Shown here: piece by piece, positions 51,222-59,158 of the stretch
Numbering within the stretch: the first letter of the stretch is position 1
Layout: every line of letters begins with the position of its first letter
Origin: Lederbergia graminis
GTDB lineage: Bacteria > Bacillota > Bacilli > Bacillales > Bacillaceae_C
Assembly (NCBI RefSeq): GCF_042655485.1
Contig: NZ_JBHSMC010000014.1
Coordinates: 124,001-188,000, forward strand
Direction of reading: 5' to 3'
DNA: 64,000 bases
Notes under the pieces: generated by a model
Told to the model about the DNA's origin: nothing
The model's database searches: none
What the model saw: only the letters and a program-made list of their open reading frames with translations
Translations under genes and position numbers: made by a program

Positions 51222-51289
51222 ATTCAGTGTGGCAAATGTATTCGAATTGTGCTACTATTTCATTAATTATATTAGGAGGTGCACGTCAA

Positions 51290-52254
51290 ATCATAGTAAA
51301 ATATCGTTCTGAATCGCTCTCTCTATTAAGCCTACAGGCAGGTATTTTCGGGTAGACGAGAGTCATCCACAGTATCCAATCCTGTCCTCCAACTATACTT
51401 CCAAACAAGCAGGCATTGCTGGCGAAGAAAGAGTAGAGAGAGTATTCCAAAATCACAGCTTTCCCTTCCAACACTGTATCCTTCATGACTTATCCCTTCA
51501 CTCAGCTACGACATTTCAAATTGATTCACTATTTTTAACTCAATTTTATGCTATTCTTTTTGAAGTGAAAAACATTTCAGGAAAACTAACTTTTCGAGAG
51601 AATCCAAGACAATTAATAAGAGAAAGAGATGATGGACAAGTAGATGCATTTGATTGCCCAGCAGCCCAAGTCGAAAGAAATAGTGAGTTGTTGGTGTTGG
51701 ATCTCTGGCTGCAGTCCAAAGGTATTAATATCCCTGTAATTGGAGTCGTCGTACTTGCTTATCCAAAGCAAATAGTTTTAGTTCCTCCTAAAAGTACTCC
51801 CATTCTCTTTCCCAACTTAATTCCATCCTACATTAGAAAGATCCCTCAAAATAGGCCAATACTTAATGAAAAAGATTTAGATTGGTTATGTAATACAATG
51901 ATAAATAGTCATCAAATTTATATTCCAAACCCACTTTCGCAAACGTATAAAATTCAAAAACATGACATTCGATCAGGTGTGATTTGTGATAAATGTCGTC
52001 ATGTTGGGATGCAAAGAATAAGTAAAAAAGGATGGCATTGCTCGCACTGTAATCACATTAGCAAAAATGCCCACATAAACGCAGTTAGAGATTGGTTTTT
52101 ACTATTTGGAGGGAAAATGACAAACAAGGACTGCCGTGAATTCTTGCATATAAACATCGATACGGCAACCAGAATACTACGAAGCATGGATTTAATAAAT
52201 GAAGGAATCTTCAAAGGTAGAACATACGCGATGGATTTTAGCAAGATCATTTAA
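51290..52254 (+). pseudogene. NERD-domain protein with zinc ribbon, frameshifted and without a start codon
   Basis: An AGGAGGT site (51274-51280) is followed at the right distance by ATC ATA GTA AAA, not ATG, and the frame reads IVKYRSESLSLLSLQA. The frame must then shift at the tandem CAGGCAGG (about 51330-51337); the next frame reads GRYFRVDESHPQYPILSS, then KQAGIAGEERVERVFQ, the NERD core FQIDSLFLTQFYAILFEVKN, and on to the stop at 52254. One extra CAGG or one extra base would restore the frame. The C-terminal part has a zinc ribbon (CDKC, CSHC) and a winged-helix-like end. A shorter product could start near 51565 but would lack the nuclease core. Confidence 0.8.
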
Positions 52255-52269
52255 GGGTATATCTCGTTG

Positions 52270-52749
52270 TCGCGAGAATTTGTCTTCGCCTTGTTATCGA
52301 GAGATTATGCCTTGCGATCGCGAGAAATAAAACGAATCGCGAGAATAACTAGAAAATCGCGAGAATAACTAGAAAATCGCGAGAAAAATTAAATAATCGC
52401 GAGAAAGTGCCTTACAATCGCGAATAAATTTTGAAAATCGCGAGAAAACAGCAAGAAATCGCGAGAAATAAAACGAATCGCGAGAATAACTAGAAAATCG
52501 CGAGAAAAATGAAATAATCGCGAGAAAGTGCCTTACAATCGCGAATAAATTTTAAAAAATCGCGAGAAAGTAGCAAGAAATCGCGAGAATAAAATTGGTG
52601 CGCGAGAAAATCGAAATAATCGCGAGAAAACGCCCTGCAATCGCGAATAAATTTTGAAAACCGCGAGAAAAACGAGAAAATCGCGAGAAACTCCCCTTCA
52701 ATCGCGAGAAACTCCCTTCAACCGCGAGAACCGAGCAAGTTTCCGCGAG
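52270..52749. repeat. word array 4: about 24 units of TCGCGAGAA, period 19-21 bp
   Basis: The word TCGCGAGAA, containing the palindrome TCGCGA, starts at 52270, 52318, 52337, 52357, 52377, 52397, 52418, 52438, 52459, 52478, 52498 and so on to 52743, with steps of 19, 20 or 21 bp (the first units are degenerate). Variants are TCGCGAATAA and CCGCGAGAA. The spacers fall into recurring types (TAACTAGAAAA, AGTGCCTTACAA, AATTTTGAAAA), so a block of about 120 bp has been duplicated. Steps are not multiples of three and no frame is coding. It lies just upstream of the BceAB-type operon. Confidence 0.9.
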
Positions 52750-52786
52750 TTAACTATCTAGTAACTTACTAAATAGCTGACTAACC

Positions 52787-52853
52787 TTACAAACATGTAA
52801 TAAAACTGAAAGATAAAGCGATGGTTGAAAAAACTCTTTTTCCGCTAAACTAT
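52787..52853 (+). promoter_or_regulatory. BceR-type box and promoter of the BceAB-type operon
   Basis: TTACA-AACA-TGTAA (52787-52800) matches the TNACA-N4-TGTAA pattern known for BceR-like regulators. TTGAAA (52825-52830), 17 bp and AACTAT (52848-52853) give a plausible promoter, with the box about 25 bp before the -35 region, as expected for an activator of this family. Confidence 0.78.
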
Positions 52854-52881
52854 GGGTAGTGAGGAAAGGGGTTTTTTTATA

Positions 52882-53652
52882 ATGGAGACGTTAAAAGTTA
52901 AAAATTTAAGTAAAGTTTATGATGGAAAAGTAGCATATAAAGCATTATCAGATATTGATTTGACAATTGAACAAGGTGAATTTGTAGGAATTATGGGACC
53001 ATCAGGTAGTGGTAAAACAACATTACTTAATATGGTATCAACCATTGATCAACCTACTTCCGGTTCGATTTTAATTAATGGGAAGGATCCTTTTCGATTA
53101 AAACATAATGATTTAGCGCTATTTAGACGTAGGGAACTTGGATTTGTATTCCAAGATTTTAACTTGTTACCCACTTTAACTGTAGAAGAAAATATCGTTC
53201 TTCCGTTAACGCTCGATGGGATGAAAGTAAAAGTAATGCAAGAGAGGGTAGATGCGGTTGCGAAGAAATTAGGGATTACGGAGATATTAAAGAAACGCAT
53301 ATATGAAATTTCCGGTGGTCAAGCACAAAGAACAGCTATCGCTCGTGCTACTATACATCAGCCACAACTGATTCTTGCAGATGAACCGACAGGGAACTTA
53401 GATTCAAAGTCATCTAGAGCAGTAATGGAAATGCTGGAATCAATAAATAAAAAGGATAATGCAACAATGATGATGGTAACTCATGATGCGATTGCTGCAA
53501 GCTATTGTAATCGTGTCATTTTTATCAAAGATGGCAAGTTGTTTAATGAAATTCATCGTGGTGACAACCGTCAAGCGTTCTTCCAAAAGATTATTGACGT
53601 GTTATCGTTTCTAGGAGGGGATTCACATGACCTTTCGTCGATTCGCGTTTAA
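52882..53652 (+). CDS. BceA/YxdL-type ABC ATPase
   Basis: The 256-residue ATPase belongs to the MacB/LolD-like group that works with FtsX-type permeases: Walker A GPSGSGKTT, the FVFQDFNLLPTLTVEENI Q loop, signature ISGGQAQRTAIARA, Walker B LILADEPTGNLDSKSS and MVTHD. I chose ATG 52882 with AAAGGGG ten bases upstream; the frame is open to 52852 without a better start. It overlaps the permease gene by 26 bp. The unit removes peptide antibiotics from lipid intermediates of cell-wall synthesis. Confidence 0.94.
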   Translation: METLKVKNLSKVYDGKVAYKALSDIDLTIEQGEFVGIMGPSGSGKTTLLNMVSTIDQPTSGSILINGKDPFRLKHNDLALFRRRELGFVFQDFNLLPTLTVEENIVLPLTLDGMKVKVMQERVDAVAKKLGITEILKKRIYEISGGQAQRTAIARATIHQPQLILADEPTGNLDSKSSRAVMEMLESINKKDNATMMMVTHDAIAASYCNRVIFIKDGKLFNEIHRGDNRQAFFQKIIDVLSFLGGDSHDLSSIRV

Positions 53653-55498
53653 TAATGTCATGCGTAATAAGCGCACATACGCTGCGTATTTTTTGAGTAG
53701 CACATTCTCAGTTCTAGTATTTTTTGTTTATGCTATGTTTGCATTTCACCCATCTTTATTAGAAATCAATCCGAATGTAGCGATAGGACTTCATTTTGCT
53801 GAGGCAATAATTTACGTGTTTTCATTCATTTTTGTTTTGATTTCTATGAGTGCTTTCTTGAAATCAAGAAAAAAAGAGTTCGGTTTAATGGTGATGCATG
53901 GAATGACAAACATGCAACTCCGAAAGATGGTATTTTTAGAAAATGTCATTATCGGATTTTTTGCAACCATTTCAGGTATTACGCTTGGTCTTGTTTTCGG
54001 CAAGGTTATCTTATTAACCGCTGAGAAAGTATTGGATCTAGAGCAGAGCTTAAACTTCTATATACCAATCCAAGCATTGTTATTAACATTTATTGCTTTT
54101 CTTTTATTATTTATTATTATTTCTTTTTCAACTGTGTCTATTTTAAAAGGAAATAAACTAGTTGATCTAATAAAAGGGAGTGAAGCTCCGAAAAAGGAAC
54201 CGAAAGCATCTGTGTACTTATCTGTTCTTTCAATCATTCTGCTTGCAGCTGGATATACCACTGCATTAATCGTAAAAAATTTGCAAGTGATTATAGCGAT
54301 GATTCCAGTAACTATTGTCGTTATTATTGGTACTTATTTTCTGTTTACACAGTTAAGTGTGTATACAATAAATTTACTGAAGAAGAGTAAAAATTTCTTT
54401 TGGAAAAAAACGAATCTCGTTTTAATGTCAGACCTAGCGTATCGTATGAAAGATAATGCTCGTACATTTTTCTTTGTAGCGATTGTCTCAACAGTAGCAT
54501 TTTCAGCAATAGGATCATTAGTAGGATTTAGAGCGATGATGACAAAAGAATTAGTGAAGGAATCACCATTTGCTATAGAATATGAATCCTACAATAATAA
54601 TAAAGATGAAGAAGCGCATTTGGAACTCATCAGGAATGAACTGAAAACAAATGACATCCCCTTTGTAGAAACGAAAACAGCTATTATGGAAATACCTAAG
54701 GGAGATATTACAATTTACGTTGTGAGAGAATCTGATTATAATGCACTTGCAAAAATGAAGAATGAGGAGCAAGTCAAGCTTGCTAATAATGAGACAGCTT
54801 TATTGTATTATCACAGTTCGATAGGTGAGTTGGAAACAAGAGATGAACAAAAAGAGTTTACTATAGGTGAAAAATCCCTTCAACAAGTACGAGCAATCCC
54901 AACTAATTTATTGCCTGGATTTCATGATTTTTACATTGTGAACGATAATCTATATCAAGAATTAAAGAAAGATGATACGGAGGAATCTCTTTACTATGCC
55001 TTTTCTATTGATGATTGGAAAGAAACAATCCCAGTAGGAAAAAAATTAACGGAAGATTTACAGCGCTTCGGTGATTCATACATGTTTACATCATTAGGGA
55101 ATGAGTGGAATGAACTGAACCAAGGTTTTGGAGCGGTTCTGTTTGTTGGATTATTTATTGGGGTTATTTTCTTTGTTGCTGCAGGAAGCTTTTTATATTT
55201 TAGGTTGTATACGGATTTAGATATGGAAAAAGCAAAATTTAAAGCCATAAATAAAATGGGAATAACTAGTAAAGAATTAACAAAAGTAATAACAATTCAA
55301 CTAGCCTTACTTTTCTTTGTCCCGATTGTTATTGTGTTAATTCATGGGTCCGTTGCTCTTACAGCTTTACAGCGTATGTTTAACTACAATTTAATGATGG
55401 AATCTACTCTTGTGCTAGGGGCATTTAGCATCATTCAAATCGTTTATTTTCTATTAATAAGACAGAACTATATTCGCAAAATTAAGTATAATATTTAA
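53627..55498 (+). CDS. BceB/YxdM-type FtsX permease
   Basis: The 623-residue permease has the ten-helix plan of BceB: one helix, three, a pair, then a large extracytoplasmic domain of about 200 residues (about 315-515) between helices seven and eight, and three last helices. FtsX features are FRRFAFNNVMRNKRTYAAYF and SAFLKSRKKEFGLMVMHGMT. The outer domain recognises the peptide and sets specificity. Length is closer to YxdM (about 620) than to BceB. It is both exporter and signal source for the kinase at 48461. Confidence 0.94.
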   Translation: MTFRRFAFNNVMRNKRTYAAYFLSSTFSVLVFFVYAMFAFHPSLLEINPNVAIGLHFAEAIIYVFSFIFVLISMSAFLKSRKKEFGLMVMHGMTNMQLRKMVFLENVIIGFFATISGITLGLVFGKVILLTAEKVLDLEQSLNFYIPIQALLLTFIAFLLLFIIISFSTVSILKGNKLVDLIKGSEAPKKEPKASVYLSVLSIILLAAGYTTALIVKNLQVIIAMIPVTIVVIIGTYFLFTQLSVYTINLLKKSKNFFWKKTNLVLMSDLAYRMKDNARTFFFVAIVSTVAFSAIGSLVGFRAMMTKELVKESPFAIEYESYNNNKDEEAHLELIRNELKTNDIPFVETKTAIMEIPKGDITIYVVRESDYNALAKMKNEEQVKLANNETALLYYHSSIGELETRDEQKEFTIGEKSLQQVRAIPTNLLPGFHDFYIVNDNLYQELKKDDTEESLYYAFSIDDWKETIPVGKKLTEDLQRFGDSYMFTSLGNEWNELNQGFGAVLFVGLFIGVIFFVAAGSFLYFRLYTDLDMEKAKFKAINKMGITSKELTKVITIQLALLFFVPIVIVLIHGSVALTALQRMFNYNLMMESTLVLGAFSIIQIVYFLLIRQNYIRKIKYNI

Positions 55499-55519
55499 TT
55501 CTCCATTTAAGCATTTCAA

Positions 55520-55528
55520 TGCTATAAT
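55520..55528 (+). promoter_or_regulatory. extended -10 promoter of popT
   Basis: TGCTATAAT (TG-N-TATAAT) lies 31 bp before the start of the DUF368 gene, so that gene can be transcribed independently of the transporter operon. A -35 box is weak, as is common with an extended -10. Confidence 0.6.
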
Positions 55529-55559
55529 AAGTCCTATGAGTTTGGAAGAGGAGAATTAA

Positions 55560-56390
55560 ATGATGGATTGGAAAAATATTTATCGTGGTCTTTTAATGGG
55601 GATAACAGATTTAATACCAGGGGTTAGTGGAGGTACCGTTGCTTTTATTCTTGGTATATATGATCGGCTACTAGCAGCTATCAGTGGTTTTTTCAGCCGT
55701 GAGTGGAAGAAACATATAGGCTTTCTTATCCCGCTTGGAATAGGAATTGTTGCAGCGTTAGTAATATTTAGTAGATTAATCGACTATTTACTAGAACACC
55801 ATTTAGAACCAACACAATTTTTCTTTATGGGCCTTATACTAGGAGTAGTTCCTTTTATTTTCAAAGAAGCAAATGCAAAACAGAATTTTAAAGCGAGCCA
55901 CATTATCGCGTTAATTATTGTAGGAGCATTGCTTGCTTCATTAGGCTTTATAAAACCTGATGAGGCAGCTGAACCAATTACAACATTAACGTTCCCAAAT
56001 GCGATTGGATTATTTTTTGCCGGCTGGTTAGCTAGTATGGCAATGCTTCTTCCTGGAATAAGTGGATCTTTTATTCTACTGTTATTGGGTGTTTATACAA
56101 CTGCTATTAGAGCGTTGAAAGATTTTAATATTCCACTAATTATTGTTATAGGCGCGGGTGTGATTATAGGATTTATTGTTAGTAGTAAAGCAATTCGTTA
56201 TTTATTATCTAACTTTAAATATATGACATATGCGATTATCATTGGATTAATTTTTGGTTCATTTTTTGTGATGTTCCCTGGAGTACCTCATGGTTCTTCC
56301 CTGTATTTAAGTATTGCAACTTTTATCATCGGACTTGCCTTTTCATTATGGTTTAGTTCTGATAAAATGACGAAAAAGAAACATAAATAG
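55560..56390 (+). CDS. popT: DUF368 membrane protein, undecaprenyl-phosphate translocase (PopT)
   Basis: The 276-residue protein has eight or so membrane helices and the DUF368 motifs LMGITDLIPGVSGGTVAFIL near the start and AMLLPGISGSFILLLLGVY as a second, inverted-like copy. DUF368 proteins were identified as PopT, which returns undecaprenyl phosphate across the membrane for reuse in wall synthesis. It directly follows a Bce-type transporter that acts on the same lipid cycle. AGAGGAG precedes the ATG. Its terminator is provided by a family B repeat. Confidence 0.88.
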   Translation: MMDWKNIYRGLLMGITDLIPGVSGGTVAFILGIYDRLLAAISGFFSREWKKHIGFLIPLGIGIVAALVIFSRLIDYLLEHHLEPTQFFFMGLILGVVPFIFKEANAKQNFKASHIIALIIVGALLASLGFIKPDEAAEPITTLTFPNAIGLFFAGWLASMAMLLPGISGSFILLLLGVYTTAIRALKDFNIPLIIVIGAGVIIGFIVSSKAIRYLLSNFKYMTYAIIIGLIFGSFFVMFPGVPHGSSLYLSIATFIIGLAFSLWFSSDKMTKKKHK

Positions 56391-56399
56391 ATTTGCATA

Positions 56400-56586
56400 A
56401 GGTTGAGACAAAATGATTTGATCTGGATGTAAATCCGAACAATGTAAGTGTAGCTAGACCGCTTCAGAAATACACTTCGCTGGTAACTATATAATTTATA
56501 TAATTGATAATGTGACCGAACTATCTTGTTTGAAATCAAGTTATAGTTCGGTTTTTATTTACAACCATATTCTTCTGTCCTAGCCT
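56400..56586 (-). repeat. family B repeat, shortened inverted copy (about 187 bp)
   Basis: The copy starts AGGTTGAGACA and ends TGTCCTAGCCT. It shares with the copy at 47918 the sequences GTAAATCCGAACAATGTAAG, GAAATACACTTCGC and the ATAGTTCGGTTTTTATTT end, in opposite orientation, but lacks the whole central GC-rich core. Confidence 0.78.
56516..56557 (+). terminator. terminator of popT, inside the family B repeat
   Basis: CCGAACTAT pairs with ATAGTTCGG (56516-56524, 56543-56551), extended by TTG/CAA, and is followed by TTTTT. Confidence 0.78.
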
Positions 56587-56658
56587 TTTTGTTTTTTATA
56601 AATATAGGGAACTTATTATATGTTCAAATCGTATTACAGTAGATAGGAGGACGATGTA

Positions 56659-57573
56659 ATGGAAAATGTATTATCAGTGAAAAATCTTGGTAAGTCATTT
56701 AAATCTAAAAATGTTATCCAAGATATATCATTCGATGTCCGTAAAGGTGAAATAATGGCGATTTTAGGACCTAATGGAGCTGGGAAATCAACGACAATCC
56801 GTAACATTATGGGAATTATGTACCCAGATGAGGGAAGCATTGAATTTCATAATTATGCTAAGAATGAAATCCCGCGTCAAAAAATTGGTTACCTTCCAGA
56901 AGAACGTGGTCTATATAAGAACGTTAAAGTAATGGATATGATTCTATATTTAGCAGAACTAAAAGATTATCCAATAAAAAAAGCTAGAGAGCGAGCGATG
57001 GAATATTTAGCTAAGCTTGGCCTAGAAGGGAAAGAGAAAGTATCGGTTGAAGAACTCTCGAAAGGGATGGGACAAAAAGTACAGTTTATTGGTTCCATTA
57101 TCCATGAACCGGAATTATTAATTTTGGACGAGCCATTTTCAGGGTTAGATCCTGTTAGTCAGGAAGTGTTTAAGAAAGAAATTAAAGCACTGGCAGATAA
57201 CGGAACTGCAATTTTATTATCATCTCACCAAATGAATATGGTAGAAGAAATTTGTGACCGACTCTTTATGATCAGCCAAGGAAGAAAAGTAATTTATGGT
57301 TCGTTAGAAGACGTGAAGAATGAGTATGCTAATTTCAAATGTACATTACGTGGTAAAAATGATATTAGCATACTGGAGCGAATTCCTCATGTGCAACGTG
57401 TGGAACAAAAGGGAGAAGTTAATGTTTTATATTTATCCCAAGATGTACGTGTGACAGAGTGGTTAAGACAATTGCCTGAATCCTTGAATATACAGGAATT
57501 ATCTATTGATCGCATTTCCCTTCATGAAATATTTATTGATGTAGCCACTGCTCAACAAGGAGGTGCTCAATAA
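56659..57573 (+). CDS. ABC exporter ATPase (YhaQ/NatA type)
   Basis: The 304-residue ATPase has Walker A GPNGAGKST, the LPEERGLYKNVKVMD Q-loop region typical of NatA-like proteins, signature LSKGMGQKVQFIGSI, Walker B LLILDEPFSGLDP and switch SSHQMNMVEE. A C-terminal extension of about 90 residues follows the core. It is followed by its permease gene with a one-base overlap. Relatives include the Na+-exporting NatA and YhaQ of Bacillus; the length is nearer YhaQ. Confidence 0.92.
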   Translation: MENVLSVKNLGKSFKSKNVIQDISFDVRKGEIMAILGPNGAGKSTTIRNIMGIMYPDEGSIEFHNYAKNEIPRQKIGYLPEERGLYKNVKVMDMILYLAELKDYPIKKARERAMEYLAKLGLEGKEKVSVEELSKGMGQKVQFIGSIIHEPELLILDEPFSGLDPVSQEVFKKEIKALADNGTAILLSSHQMNMVEEICDRLFMISQGRKVIYGSLEDVKNEYANFKCTLRGKNDISILERIPHVQRVEQKGEVNVLYLSQDVRVTEWLRQLPESLNIQELSIDRISLHEIFIDVATAQQGGAQ

Positions 57574-58811
57574 TGCGTAACAGCTTAAAGGTCGCTAAAT
57601 GGGAAATAAAGCGAAATATGATGAATAAATCATTTATTATTTCTTTATTATTGACACCTATTATTTTTATGTTTTTCTTTTTCGTACCACAATTATTTAA
57701 TAATGACGATAAAGAAGCAGAGCCGGTTAATGTATTTGTATTAGATGAATTGCAAGTGTGGGATAGTGTAAAGCAAATTGCGGAACAGCAGCAATTGAAT
57801 TGGGATTTACATTTGACGGATTTAACTGTAGATGAGATAAAGGAACAAGTAGTTAATACGGAAAACTCAGCGTATATTCCACTTACGGAAGAGTCACTAG
57901 AACAAGGGTCGATTCAATTGTATCTAAGTGATGATGTTAGTGATAACTTTATTTATGAAGCTTATACTTTGGAAGCACCAATACGTCAGTTACAAATAGA
58001 AAGATTAGGATTAACAGCTGAGCAAGAGCAAGTCATTGTAAAGGGAATTACAATTGAGCAGGCGGATGCGAGAACGGATGATGCAATCATTGACGGTGAA
58101 GAAGGTGCTGGGGATGAGGAAGATGCTCTAAAACGAATTGTCCCAGCCGCATTTGCTGGTATCATTCTCTTTTCTATCGTAATGACTGGAATGATGATAT
58201 TTACTTCTGCATCTCAAGAAAAGAAAGAAAAAGTTGCTGAGATCATTCTCTCTTCTGTAACTCCAGGTGATTTAATGCAAGGGAAGATAATCGGTTATTT
58301 CGTACTAGGGATTACTCAAGTTGCAGTTTGGCTAGTTTTCCTACTACCACTTGTCGCTTGGAAGACAGATATTCCATTAATGAAATACTTATTAGTACCT
58401 GAATTATTATTATTGCTGTTATTAGCACTTTCTGGATATTTATTATTCGCAGCTATTTTCGTGGCGATTGGTGCAACGGTGGAAGACATGACAGCTACTA
58501 GTAACTTCCAAGGATTTGTCATGATGCTACCATTCTTACCATTAATTTTTATTGCTCCAATCATAAACGACCCAAGTGGTCTTATGGCAAAAATCGGCTC
58601 ATTTTTTCCATTAACATCACCATCTGTATGGATTATTCGACTTGCGATGTTAGAAGAATGGCCATGGATAGAAATACTAATTTCACTTCCAATCCTCTTA
58701 ATTACTATCTGGTTAATTATGAAGGCTGCCGGAAAAATATTCAAAATTGGTATTCTCATGTACGGAAAAAACGCCACACCAAAAGAAATCTGGAAATGGC
58801 TATGGGTATAA
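57573..58811 (+). CDS. ABC exporter permease (YhaP/NatB type)
   Basis: The 412-residue permease has one N-terminal helix (FIISLLLTPIIFMFFFFVPQ), an extracytoplasmic domain of about 150 residues and five or six C-terminal helices. The SQEKKEKVAEIILSSVTPGD segment before the helix-rich part is typical of NatB/YhaP. Na+ or drug export is possible. AAGGAGGTG precedes the start. Family C repeats begin immediately after the stop. Confidence 0.92.
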   Translation: MRNSLKVAKWEIKRNMMNKSFIISLLLTPIIFMFFFFVPQLFNNDDKEAEPVNVFVLDELQVWDSVKQIAEQQQLNWDLHLTDLTVDEIKEQVVNTENSAYIPLTEESLEQGSIQLYLSDDVSDNFIYEAYTLEAPIRQLQIERLGLTAEQEQVIVKGITIEQADARTDDAIIDGEEGAGDEEDALKRIVPAAFAGIILFSIVMTGMMIFTSASQEKKEKVAEIILSSVTPGDLMQGKIIGYFVLGITQVAVWLVFLLPLVAWKTDIPLMKYLLVPELLLLLLLALSGYLLFAAIFVAIGATVEDMTATSNFQGFVMMLPFLPLIFIAPIINDPSGLMAKIGSFFPLTSPSVWIIRLAMLEEWPWIEILISLPILLITIWLIMKAAGKIFKIGILMYGKNATPKEIWKWLWV

Positions 58812-59109
58812 AGAAAAGCGGAAGCGACTGTTCAGCGACGTACAAATTTAAAGATTTCTGACGAGATAAAGGAAACACGACGAGGAACGAGTCGATGTTG
58901 ACTTATCGTAGGAAGAAAACGTAAATTTGCTAGTCGCTAGGAGCTGTAGCTAGACAAAGAAAAGCGGAAGCGCCTGATCATCGACGTACGGATTTACTAG
59001 GGTCCTGACGAGATAAAGGAAACACGGAGAGCCCTTAGGCAATCCGATGTTGACTTATCGTAGGAAGGAACCGGAAATCCGCTAGTCGCTAGGAGCTGCA
59101 GCTAGACAA
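58812..59109 (+). repeat. family C structured repeat, two tandem copies (146 and 152 bp)
   Basis: Copy 2 starts at 58812 and copy 3 at 58958; a third AGAAAAGCG start at 59110 is already part of the lipA terminator. Both have GAGATAAAGGAAACACGR and GATGTTGACTTATCGTAGGA. Stems: AGCGAC/GTCGCT in copy 2; CAAATTTA/TAAATTTG in copy 2 and CGGATTT/AAATCCG in copy 3; CGAC/GTCG in copy 2 and CGGA/TCCG in copy 3. The pairing is kept while the bases change. Confidence 0.87.
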
Positions 59110-59110
59110 A

Positions 59111-59156
59111 GAAAAGCGCGATTTCATGGATTGTTTCCATGGAATCGCGCTTTATT
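59111..59156 (-). terminator. terminator of lipA
   Basis: AAAGCGCGATT and AATCGCGCTTT pair, extended by CATGG/CCATG, with TTTCTTTG after the stem on the minus strand. Confidence 0.83.
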
Positions 59157-59158
59157 AG

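Noticed and set aside
27024..52749. Word arrays as CRISPR
   Set aside because: Words are only 9 bases and spacers only 9-12 bases and recurrent, not unique; no cas genes.
58316..58777. A 153-codon open frame antisense to the YhaP-type permease
   Set aside because: Opposite a well-supported gene, with no ribosome site or recognisable domain.
59110..59120. A third tandem family C unit after 59109
   Set aside because: Only the AGAAAAGCG start matches; the sequence then becomes the lipA terminator stem.
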